Source of the DNA: Planctomycetota bacterium
GTDB lineage: Bacteria > Planctomycetota > Brocadiia > Brocadiales > Bathyanammoxibiaceae
Length of the DNA: 5,560 nt
NCBI GenBank assembly: GCA_030623665.1
Contig: JAUXLO010000132.1
Location: 1-5,560, forward strand
Direction: 5' to 3'
Positions 1 to 5,492 of this stretch are shown here, piece after piece; within the stretch, counting starts at the first letter, position 1; each line of letters begins with the position of its first letter. A program made the translations under genes and the position numbers. The notes beneath the pieces are model-generated. The model was not told the origin of the DNA and ran no database searches. It was given only the letters and a program-made list of their open reading frames with translations.

Positions 1-1181
1 ACGGCCGCCTCCACCCCCGGAAATGGTTTCCCCATCGAGCCGGGGCGTACCGGCATGGACAGGTAGTTAGTTATCATAATAGAGCCCGTCTCGGTCTGCC
101 ACCAGGTATCGTGGATACAGAGCCCGTAGACGTCCATCCCCCAGCGTATCACCTCCGGGTTCAGGGGCTCGCCCACGCTGCATATGTACCTGAGGGCACT
201 GAGGTTATAACCTTTTACCACCTCGCCACCCGCCTTCATCAGCATCCTGAGGGCCGTTGGGGCCGTGTACCACACGGTCACGCCGTAGTCCGCCATAACG
301 GAGTACCAGCGTTCGGCATCGTACCTGCCCTCAAAGACCACCTGAGAGACACCGTTAAGCCAAGGACCCCACAGCCCGTACACGGTGCCCGTTACCCAAC
401 CGGGGTCCGCCGAACACCAGTACACATCCTCTTCACGCAGGTCGAGCACCCATTTGGTGGTGATGTAGTGTGCAATCATGTCATTCTGGACGTGTACCAC
501 CCCCTTGGGTCTCCCTGTCGTTCCCGACGTGTAGAGCATATAAAACGGGTCTTCCAGTGACATCGGCTCTATCTTTAAACCATGTGAGGTTTTTTCCATC
601 TCCTCTTCATAACGCACCTCGCCCTCCCGCAACTTTTCTTTCGCCGGCACACGCACCACCACTACGGTATTTAACTCAGGAAGCTCGTCCCGGACCTGCT
701 GGACCCTCTCCCTGAGGGACGAGTCGGTTATGAGCACCCTGGCGCCACTGTCCTTCAGCCTGTCACGGATGGCCTCGGGGCCGAATGCACTGAACATCGG
801 ACCTGCCACCGCGCCTATCTTTGCAATGCCGATTATGCTGACGTAGAGCTCTGGTATACGGGGCAGGAACACAAACACCCGGTCGCCCTTCTTGACGCCA
901 AGCGACCTCAGCATGTTGCCCACCCGGTTCGACTCCCGCTGCATATCGCCGAAGGTATATTCCCTGCGCTCTCCACCGGAACCTTCCCAGTAGAGGGCTA
1001 CTTTATCCTTACGCCCGCTCTCTGCGTGTGAATCAATGGCGGTTGTGGCGATATTGACGCCGTCCCCGGTGTCCAGTCCAAGCCCTCTTTTGACGTCTTC
1101 CCAGCGGAATTCCTTGCAGCTCTTGCTATAGTCCTTCAGGTTGGGTGGGATTTTGTTGTTCTTACGTATCTCTTTTTCCAT
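1..1181 (-). CDS. acsA: Acetyl-CoA synthetase (AMP-forming), 5' part, truncated by window edge
   Basis: This enzyme activates acetate with ATP to acetyl-adenylate and then transfers the acetyl group to CoA in the cytoplasm. Reading the minus strand from the ATG at 1181 gives 393 uninterrupted codons before the window edge. Family members have roughly 560-650 residues, so the C-terminal lobe, which carries the regulatory acetylation lysine in this family, lies outside. Visible hallmarks are the adenylate-forming P-loop YTSGTTGRPKG (residues 217-227, Lys226) and DTWWQTETG (358-366), whose Trp pair is typical of the acetate pocket. The last residues, PGSMGKPFPGVEAA, resemble the shorter Bacillus AcsA type from memory. 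A GAGG Shine-Dalgarno (plus-strand CCTC, 1188-1191) sits 6 nt before the ATG, fixing the start. The gene is divergent from the HgdB-family gene. Assignment to acetyl-CoA synthetase is strong; preference for acetate over another short acyl chain is inferred. Confidence 0.93.
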   Translation of the reverse strand, partial: MEKEIRKNNKIPPNLKDYSKSCKEFRWEDVKRGLGLDTGDGVNIATTAIDSHAESGRKDKVALYWEGSGGERREYTFGDMQRESNRVGNMLRSLGVKKGDRVFVFLPRIPELYVSIIGIAKIGAVAGPMFSAFGPEAIRDRLKDSGARVLITDSSLRERVQQVRDELPELNTVVVVRVPAKEKLREGEVRYEEEMEKTSHGLKIEPMSLEDPFYMLYTSGTTGRPKGVVHVQNDMIAHYITTKWVLDLREEDVYWCSADPGWVTGTVYGLWGPWLNGVSQVVFEGRYDAERWYSVMADYGVTVWYTAPTALRMLMKAGGEVVKGYNLSALRYICSVGEPLNPEVIRWGMDVYGLCIHDTWWQTETGSIMITNYLSMPVRPGSMGKPFPGVEAA

Positions 1182-1203
1182 AGCGGGCCTCAAAGATAGA
1201 GGC

Positions 1204-1232
1204 ATTCTAGCCCATGGGATTACCCTTGTCAA
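1204..1232 (-). promoter_or_regulatory. Sigma-70-type promoter for acs
   Basis: On the minus strand there is a perfect TTGACA (plus 1227-1232), a 17-nt spacer and TAGAAT (plus 1204-1209, 5 of 6 matches). Transcription would start near 1197, giving a leader of about 16 nt that contains the GAGG ribosome site. No operator could be recognised. Confidence 0.75.
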
Positions 1233-1267
1233 TTGTATGCCGTTCCGGATGATTCTACAGTATGTCC

Positions 1268-1296
1268 TTGACTTATCTCTATTGCTCTGTTGTAAT
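1268..1296 (+). promoter_or_regulatory. Sigma-70-type promoter for the HgdB-family gene
   Basis: TTGACT (1268-1273), a 17-nt spacer and TGTAAT (1291-1296) each match the consensus at 5 of 6 positions. The start would be near 1303, leaving an untranslated leader of about 77 nt before the GTG at 1380. The leader shows only a tiny palindrome, CTTAGTCTAAG, and no recognisable riboswitch. The promoter lies back to back with the acs promoter, 35 nt apart at the -35 boxes. Confidence 0.65.
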
Positions 1297-1379
1297 TATG
1301 CCTTAGTCTAAGTTTGCAGATTTCTTAGCTGAGGGAGTTTTAAATACCGAATCTCTACCCGTACTAAGGGGTTAATCAC

Positions 1380-2429
1380 GTGGAGTTTGTCTTTCCCGAT
1401 ACCACTGAATTCCCGGCCTTACTCGTCCCAAAAGAGCCGTCTCCTGAGAACTCCGTGGGTATCACCACTACCGTGCCCATAGAGATAATCTTTGCATCGG
1501 GGCATGTGCCGGTGGACCTTAACAACATATTTATAACCGATGACGAGCCCTTATGGCTGGTAGAAAAGGCCGAAGACGCCGGCCTCCCCCGGAACAACTG
1601 CGCATGGATAAAGGGCCTCTTCTCGGCCACAAAGAAGCTGAACATAAAGAAGGTACTCGGCGTAATAGAGGGAGACTGCAGTAATACCCACGCCCTTATG
1701 GAGGTACTGGGAGAGGGGGGGGTGGACGTAATACCCTTCAAGTATCCGTATGGAAGGGACAGAACGCTACTGCGGGCACAACTAAGCGGCCTTGCCGGCG
1801 CACTCGGCACGGATATGGAAAAGGCGGAGGCCGTAAAGGGAGAGCTTGACCGGGTGCGCGCCCATGTCCATGAGATAGACCGCCTCACCTGCGAGGAGTC
1901 AAAGGTCACCGGTGAAGAGAACCATATATGGAACGTCTCCACCAGCGACATGATGGGTAATGTGGAACTATTCGAAGAGAAGGCGAAGGCCTTTGTTGAG
2001 GAGGCGAGGGAGAGAATACCTGTACGGCACACGGTGAGATTGGGCTATATAGGTATCCCTCCAATATGCGGCGGAATATACGACTTTTTGGAAGGGCTTG
2101 GAGTCCACGTGGTCTTTAATGAGATACAGCGGCAGTTCAGCATGCCGTATAAGACGGACGACCTGGCGGAGCAGTACTCCAGGTACACGTACCCATACGA
2201 CGCCCATGGGAGGCTGGAGGACATAGCCTGCGAGGTCAAGCGGCGCAACATACACGGCATAATCCACTACGTACAGAGCTTTTGTTTCAGGAATATTTTT
2301 GACACCGTGTTCAGGAAAGGCCTTGACGTGCCCATCCTGACCCTTGAGTGCGACCGTCCGGGCGGGGTTGACGGCCAGATGCGCACCCGCATCGAGGCCT
2401 TCGTGGAAATGCTGAGGAAGAGAGGATAA
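1380..2429 (+). CDS. HgdB/BcrC/FldC-family (2-hydroxyacyl-CoA dehydratase / benzoyl-CoA reductase) protein
   Basis: This 349-residue cytoplasmic protein belongs to the Fe-S family that includes 2-hydroxyglutaryl-CoA dehydratase component D, benzoyl-CoA reductase subunits and double-cubane-cluster reductases. These receive low-potential electrons from an ATP-driven HgdC-type activator. Supporting segments are ASGHVPVDLNN (39-49), NNCAWIKGLF (72-81), GVIEGDCSN (94-102), HYVQSFCFRN (296-305) and LTLECDRPGGVDGQMRTR (321-338). Candidate cluster ligands are Cys74, Cys100, Cys302 and Cys324; further cysteines are 171, 230 and 284. The GTG start is preceded by AAGGGG (1366-1371) at 8 nt. No partner subunit or activator gene lies in the window, so it may be a stand-alone or homodimeric member; the segment ITTTVPIEIIFASGHVPVD recalls uncharacterised archaeal homologues. 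Family membership is secure; substrate and cluster type (4Fe-4S or double cubane) are unknown. Confidence 0.88.
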   Translation: MEFVFPDTTEFPALLVPKEPSPENSVGITTTVPIEIIFASGHVPVDLNNIFITDDEPLWLVEKAEDAGLPRNNCAWIKGLFSATKKLNIKKVLGVIEGDCSNTHALMEVLGEGGVDVIPFKYPYGRDRTLLRAQLSGLAGALGTDMEKAEAVKGELDRVRAHVHEIDRLTCEESKVTGEENHIWNVSTSDMMGNVELFEEKAKAFVEEARERIPVRHTVRLGYIGIPPICGGIYDFLEGLGVHVVFNEIQRQFSMPYKTDDLAEQYSRYTYPYDAHGRLEDIACEVKRRNIHGIIHYVQSFCFRNIFDTVFRKGLDVPILTLECDRPGGVDGQMRTRIEAFVEMLRKRG

Positions 2430-2448
2430 CTCCGCCACCTTAAAGATG

Positions 2449-2472
2449 AGCGGCAAAGGCCGTTATTGTTAA
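2449..2472 (+). terminator. Possible weak intrinsic terminator after the HgdB-family gene
   Basis: AGCGGC (2449-2454) can pair with GCCGTT (2459-2464), including one G-U pair, around the tetraloop AAAG. It is followed by the T-rich run ATTGTTAA. It begins 20 nt after the stop codon. The stem is short and the T tract interrupted, so termination may be partial or the hairpin fortuitous. Confidence 0.4.
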
Positions 2473-2567
2473 TATGGATGAATATCAAAAGTTATGCAGA
2501 GATGCCGATTTATGGGCAGGCCCGGGGTATTAGAGGTTTAGGGGGTTATCTTCTTTGAGGAGGGTAC

Positions 2568-2681
2568 ATGGGTCCAGAGGGTTTCAGGAAAATTGTTGTA
2601 GGCTACATCGTTTTCATGCTTGCGGCGATGGGGATTATGGGGGCCATACTTATCTCGCGGTTTCACCTCTTCGGCTTCTGA
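2568..2681 (+). CDS. Putative 37-residue single-span membrane miniprotein upstream of fluC
   Basis: A short frame of 37 codons plus TGA starts at an ATG preceded by GAGGAGGG (2557-2564), one of the strongest ribosome sites in the window. The product opens with a short polar segment, MGPEGFRK. About 22 hydrophobic residues follow (9-30: IVVGYIVFMLAAMGIMGAILIS), given here only as a region description, then a short RFHLFGF tail. This predicts one transmembrane helix, with a positive residue on each side of it. It ends 33 nt before the crcB ATG on the same strand, so co-transcription is likely. I do not recognise a family. It could be a small regulator or partner of the fluoride channel or of another membrane complex, or a translated leader. 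The ribosome site and the clean hydrophobic profile support a real gene; function is unknown. Confidence 0.6.
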   Translation: MGPEGFRKIVVGYIVFMLAAMGIMGAILISRFHLFGF

Positions 2682-2714
2682 GGCCTTGAGGTTTTCGAGG
2701 TTTTGGGGCGAAAA

Positions 2715-3104
2715 ATGCTCAAGGGCCTTACGATTACAATGTGGGTAGGCTTTGGCGGGTTTCTCGGTAGCATAATGCGCTACTGGATGTCCTATGGGAT
2801 GCTGAAACTCCTGGGCACTACGTTTCCCTACGGCACCCTGTTTGTAAACATCCTCGGTTGCTACCTCATAGGCCTTTTTGCCACGATGGCAGGGGAAAGG
2901 GTCTTCCTCAACCCCTCTCTCAGGCAGTTCTTGTTTATAGGCATACTGGGCGGTTTTACCACGTTTTCCACCTTCAGTTACGAGACCCTTGAACTCTTTA
3001 AGGAGCGGAGCTTTCTCCTGGGGTCTCTCTATATAGGAGGCCATTATGTCTCCTGCCTCCTCTTTGTGTGGCTTGGTTACATAACGGTGCTGAGGTTTCC
3101 ATAA
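2715..3104 (+). CDS. crcB: Fluoride ion channel CrcB/FluC
   Basis: This 129-residue inner-membrane protein belongs to the Fluc family, which forms antiparallel dimers exporting fluoride and relieving its toxicity. Four hydrophobic segments are visible at about residues 8-26, 38-57, 71-90 and 103-125. The family signatures are present: GGFLGSIMRY (14-23), GTLFVNILG with pore Asn45 (40-48), and GGFTTFSTF (79-87), whose Phe84 and Phe87 match the phenylalanine fluoride track. Length is typical. ATG 2715 was chosen because GGGG lies 6 nt upstream and MLKGL begins at the usual place; a TTG at 2703 would add four residues but has poor ribosome-site spacing. The stop TAA overlaps the ATG of the DUF190 gene. 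No crcB-motif fluoride riboswitch was found upstream, so fluoride-responsive control is not evident here. Confidence 0.93.
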   Translation: MLKGLTITMWVGFGGFLGSIMRYWMSYGMLKLLGTTFPYGTLFVNILGCYLIGLFATMAGERVFLNPSLRQFLFIGILGGFTTFSTFSYETLELFKERSFLLGSLYIGGHYVSCLLFVWLGYITVLRFP

Positions 3105-3433
3105 TGAAACAGATAGAGGATGGCAAACGACTGAAGATTTTCGTGGGGGAAAACCACCGCCATAAGGGCGTACCGCTCTTCGAGGCTATTATCCGCAAGG
3201 CAATCGAGCAGGGCCTGGCAGGTGCAACCATAATCAAAGGGGTGGAGAGTTTCGGCCGTCACCACGAGATACATACAACCAAGATCCTCAGGCTTGCCGA
3301 AGACATGCCCATGGTAATCGAGATTGTGGACAGCCGTGAGAGGATTGACGCCTTTCTCCCGTGCCTGGACGAGATGATCCAGGAGGGGACGATAACCATA
3401 TCGGACGTGAAGGTGATTAAATACTCACCCTAG
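3104..3433 (+). CDS. DUF190 (UPF0166) family protein, PII-like fold
   Basis: This 109-residue soluble protein shows the DUF190 signature: KIFVGENHRHKGVPLFEAI near the N terminus, GLAGATIIKGVESFGRHHEI in the middle, and LRLAEDMPMVIEIVDS followed by a C-terminal acidic helix. Family structures have a ferredoxin-like fold related to PII signalling proteins, suggesting an oligomeric ligand-binding regulator; the ligand is not established. The ATG overlaps the last base of crcB (TAATG), and a GAGG at 3092-3095 sits 8 nt before it inside the crcB end, indicating translational coupling. DUF190 genes are often found next to crcB, sometimes fused, so a role in modulating the channel or the fluoride response is a reasonable inference. 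An upstream in-frame ATG at 3068 lies inside crcB and would add 12 residues absent from the family. Confidence 0.9.
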   Translation: MKQIEDGKRLKIFVGENHRHKGVPLFEAIIRKAIEQGLAGATIIKGVESFGRHHEIHTTKILRLAEDMPMVIEIVDSRERIDAFLPCLDEMIQEGTITISDVKVIKYSP

Positions 3434-3470
3434 AGGGGGGGAACGTCACCGGCGTTTTGGTCCAGCCACA

Positions 3471-4562
3471 ATGACCAGTCCTAAGAAACCATCACCGTCA
3501 ACGAACAGCCACGCCTGCAAGGTCTACAGGCTGATGGCACAAAGACTCTCCAGGGTCTCGCCGCAGCCAGATACAGGCCCCGGTATATCCATATCCGAGA
3601 CAGAAGACCTGGCCGACACGCAGCACCCCGACATCGAGACCAACCCTGCCGCAAGGCAGATGTTCCACCGAATCGGGCTCATAAAGACCCCAAAGGATTC
3701 ACGTACCACCAGAGAGCGCATCCGGAGGATAATCGGTGACGTCTCCACCGTTTCAGGTAATGAAGAGGTCGCGGTGGAGACCGTCTTTGCCGCCTATGCC
3801 AATGGACCCTGGGCCGTGTGCGACCCCAAGGCCCCGCTCTGCAGCGAGTGCACGCTGACCGAACTCTGCAGGTACTTCCGCAGGCGGCCCACTATAAAGG
3901 AGCTTCCCCAGGCAGAAAGACCCAGGGAGCGGCTTATCGCCGTCGGGGAGGAGAGCCTCTCGGACGCCGAACTCTTGGGGATAATCATCAGGGACGGCAC
4001 CCCTGAGGCAAGCGCCATAGACCTGGCAAAAAAGATTCTGGCTAAGTATGGTAACTTCCGGAACTTAGCCACAAAGACCACAGGCGAGCTTGCCATGATA
4101 AAGGGCATCGGGCCGGCAAAGGCCGCCCAGGTCAAGGCCGCTACGGCCATCGCCAGGCGCTTTGCCGCCACCCCCCTGACAACCGGGCAGCGCGTGGCGT
4201 CGAGCAAGGACGTCTTCAACCACATGCATGAGCGCCTCAGAGACAGGCGGCAGGAGACCTTTCACCTGCTCCTGCTTGATAGTAAAGGCAGAATAATTAA
4301 GGACTTACAGGTGTCTGCCGGCAGCCTCTCTTCAAGCGTGGTGCACCCCAGGGAGGTATTTGCCCCTGCCATACGGGAATCCGCCGCTTCCGTCATATTT
4401 GTACATAATCATCCAAGCGGCGACCCCACGCCCAGCCAGGAGGACCTGGACATAACTAGCCGCCTCAAAGAAGTTTCGGACGTGGTAGGCATCAAGGTGC
4501 TGGACCATATAATAATAGGGGCGGGAAGCTACGTAAGCCTTAAGGATAAAGGGCTTCTGTAG
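3471..4562 (+). CDS. radC: RadC (JAMM) protein fused to an endonuclease III-type Fe-S loop region
   Basis: The 363-residue product is about 140 residues longer than usual RadC. Residues 140-363 are a complete RadC: PTIKELPQAERPRERL start, helix-hairpin-helix IKGIGPAKAAQ (210-220), and the MPN+/JAMM metal site HNHPSGD (312-318) before PTPSQED. RadC's biochemical role is unsettled despite its old DNA-repair label. Residues 1-57 are low-complexity and polar. Residues 58-136 resemble the end of the endonuclease III/MutY glycosylase fold: MFHRIGLIK (64-72), then Cys117, Cys124, Cys127 and Cys133 in exact C-x6-C-x2-C-x5-C spacing. The catalytic Lys-bearing HhH half of the glycosylase is absent, and an Asp-to-Glu change is possible at IETN (55-58). 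ATG 3471 has no good ribosome site, and no other start lies upstream in frame (stop at 3414-3416); ATG 3534 or 3660 are alternatives. It follows DUF190 by 37 nt. RadC identity is firm; the fusion reading is well supported but its function is unknown. Confidence 0.87.
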   Translation: MTSPKKPSPSTNSHACKVYRLMAQRLSRVSPQPDTGPGISISETEDLADTQHPDIETNPAARQMFHRIGLIKTPKDSRTTRERIRRIIGDVSTVSGNEEVAVETVFAAYANGPWAVCDPKAPLCSECTLTELCRYFRRRPTIKELPQAERPRERLIAVGEESLSDAELLGIIIRDGTPEASAIDLAKKILAKYGNFRNLATKTTGELAMIKGIGPAKAAQVKAATAIARRFAATPLTTGQRVASSKDVFNHMHERLRDRRQETFHLLLLDSKGRIIKDLQVSAGSLSSSVVHPREVFAPAIRESAASVIFVHNHPSGDPTPSQEDLDITSRLKEVSDVVGIKVLDHIIIGAGSYVSLKDKGLL

Positions 4563-4595
4563 CACGTGGCCACCTGAGGGCACAATGCAAATCCT

Positions 4596-4630
4596 GGGCC
4601 AAATATGCGTTTCTCCTTGACTTTTGGCCC
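4596..4630 (+). repeat. 8-bp inverted repeat around the tRNA-Arg -35 box
   Basis: GGGCCAAA (4596-4603) and TTTGGCCC (4623-4630) form a perfect inverted repeat with a 19-nt centre. The right arm begins directly after the -35 hexamer. It could be an operator, or the stem of a terminator-like hairpin for radC, although no T tract follows. It may also be chance. Confidence 0.35.
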
Positions 4631-4645
4631 TTTAAGGTATATACT
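4617..4645 (+). promoter_or_regulatory. Sigma-70-type promoter for tRNA-Arg, tadA and tRNA-Ser
   Basis: TTGACT (4617-4622), a 17-nt spacer and TATACT (4640-4645) each match consensus at 5 of 6 positions. Predicted initiation near 4652 gives a precursor leader of about 35 nt before tRNA-Arg. No other clear promoter or terminator separates the tRNA-Arg, tadA and tRNA-Ser genes, so it probably drives all three. Confidence 0.75.
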
Positions 4646-4686
4646 TCTCACAGATTTCCCATTCCCAAAAAATATAGAAAACAAGT

Positions 4687-4763
4687 GCGCCCATAGCTCA
4701 ATTGGATAGAGTCACGGACTACGAATCCGGAGGTTGGAGGTTCGAGTCCTCCTGGGCGCGCCA
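4687..4763 (+). tRNA. tRNA-Arg (anticodon ACG)
   Basis: The 77-nt gene folds into a full cloverleaf. The acceptor GCGCCCA pairs with TGGGCGC, the D stem is GCTC/GAGT, and the anticodon loop CTACGAA carries ACG at 4721-4723. The T arm is GGAGG-TTCGAGT-CCTCC, the discriminator base is G, and the CCA end is encoded. The first anticodon-stem pair is an A-G mismatch. A34 is the canonical site converted to inosine by TadA, allowing reading of CGU, CGC and CGA; tadA is the next gene, 80 nt downstream. Confidence 0.97.
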
Positions 4764-4843
4764 TATTTAGCTTATATGTTGCAGTGGACAGGGGAGATTG
4801 GATCTTCCTTAAGTACGGTTCTGTATTACGGGGGGGTGGTTAT

Positions 4844-5341
4844 TTGTGCCAAAAGACCTACCAGGGCTATATGCGTGAGGCCCTGAATCAGGCGGAAAGA
4901 GCCCTTGAGGCCGACGAGGTCCCGGTGGGTGCGGTAATAACCCATCAGGGCCGCATAATAGCCAGGGCCCACAACCAGCGCGAGATGCTGCGTGACCCCA
5001 CCGCCCATGCCGAGATGATTGCCATCACCCAGGCCGCCGAGGCGCTTGACAACTGGCGGCTTGAGGGCACCACCCTGTACGTCACCAAGGAACCGTGCGT
5101 AATGTGCGCCGGCGCAATGGTGCTGGCCCGTGTTGAAACGCTCGTCTACGGCGCAAGGGACGAGAAGGGCGGGGCGGCAGGCTCTGTGGTAAACCTGGTT
5201 GAAGAGCCGAGGTTTAACCACCGGGTGAAGGTGGTAGCCGGGGTGTTTGCCGAGGAATCAGGCAGGCTGCTTAAAGAATTTTTCCAGGAGAGATGCCGGA
5301 GCGGGCGAACGGGGCGGTCTCGAAAACCGCTGTCCGCGTAA
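4844..5341 (+). CDS. tadA: tRNA-specific adenosine deaminase TadA
   Basis: TadA is a zinc enzyme that deaminates A34 of tRNA-Arg(ACG) to inosine. The zinc site is complete: HAE (55-57, with catalytic Glu57) and PCVMC (84-88). EVPVGAV (25-31), TLYVTKEPC (77-85) and the FNHRVKV region (125-131) are typical of TadA rather than other cytidine deaminases. The TTG at 4844 was preferred because a run of seven G (4830-4836) lies 7 nt before it and it gives a usual N terminus (165 residues). A GTG at 4784 would add 20 atypical residues and has no ribosome site; ATG 4871 would cut into the first helix. The 3' end is odd: the frame reads 55 nt into the tRNA-Ser gene, which encodes the last 17 residues and supplies the TAA. 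The resulting tail (ERCRSGRTGRSRK...) is basic, like usual TadA tails. Confidence 0.92.
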   Translation: MCQKTYQGYMREALNQAERALEADEVPVGAVITHQGRIIARAHNQREMLRDPTAHAEMIAITQAAEALDNWRLEGTTLYVTKEPCVMCAGAMVLARVETLVYGARDEKGGAAGSVVNLVEEPRFNHRVKVVAGVFAEESGRLLKEFFQERCRSGRTGRSRKPLSA

Positions 5342-5376
5342 GCGGACCGGGGGTTCGAATCCCTCTCTCTCCGCCA
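5287..5376 (+). tRNA. tRNA-Ser (anticodon CGA)
   Basis: This 90-nt class II tRNA has acceptor GGAGAGA pairing with TCTCTCC. The anticodon stem is GCGGT/ACCGC, with loop CTCGAAA carrying CGA (5321-5323). The long variable arm GTCCGC-GTAA-GCGGAC (5332-5347) is characteristic of serine tRNAs. The T arm is GGGGG-TTCGAAT-CCCTC, followed by discriminator G and encoded CCA. It decodes UCG. Its first 55 nt also lie within the tadA reading frame on the same strand, and the tadA stop codon is in the variable-arm loop. Confidence 0.97.
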
Positions 5377-5456
5377 GATAGATTATGGTTTTCTATTATA
5401 ACCTATTTAATAAGAGACCTCTGAGAAATGCAAAAATCAAGGTTCTGATACGTATT

Positions 5457-5482
5457 GTCATTGCGAGCGAAGCGAAGCAATC
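5457..5482. repeat. Palindromic dispersed-type repeat (GTCATTGCGAGCGAAGCGAAG type)
   Basis: ATTGC (5460-5464) and GCAAT (5477-5481) bracket an imperfect palindrome with evenly spaced GC steps (GAGCGAAGCGAA). I recognise this motif, from memory, as a very common intergenic repeat in environmental bacterial genomes. It lies about 80 nt after tRNA-Ser. Only one copy is in the window, so the repeat status rests on recognition. Confidence 0.6.
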
Positions 5483-5492
5483 CTAGAGGAAC

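Noticed and set aside
111..560. 149-codon plus-strand frame
   Set aside because: It lies antisense to the acs coding frame, which has clear family motifs; it is a shadow.
1376..2032. 218-codon minus-strand frame, rich in serine
   Set aside because: It is fully antisense to the HgdB-family gene, has no recognisable domain and no ribosome site.
2474..2533. 19-codon frame starting MDEYQKLC upstream of the miniprotein
   Set aside because: No ribosome site precedes the ATG and the frame is short enough to be chance.
2688..2705. Tandem GAGGTTTTC / GAGGTTTTG before crcB
   Set aside because: Two 9-nt near-copies are too short to treat as a repeat element; they probably reflect G-rich ribosome-site sequence.
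2430..2714. Possible fluoride (crcB-motif) riboswitch ahead of crcB
   Set aside because: I looked for the GGCGATGG...CGCC...CTGATGGC-type conserved core and its pseudoknot pairing and found no convincing match.
4561..4585. Hairpin GTGGCC...GGGCAC just after radC as a terminator
   Set aside because: The stem has a G-G mismatch and no T tract follows, so intrinsic termination is not supported.
5382..5412. AT-rich hairpin around GGTT/AACC after tRNA-Ser as terminator
   Set aside because: The pairing is short and interrupted, with no T tract after it.
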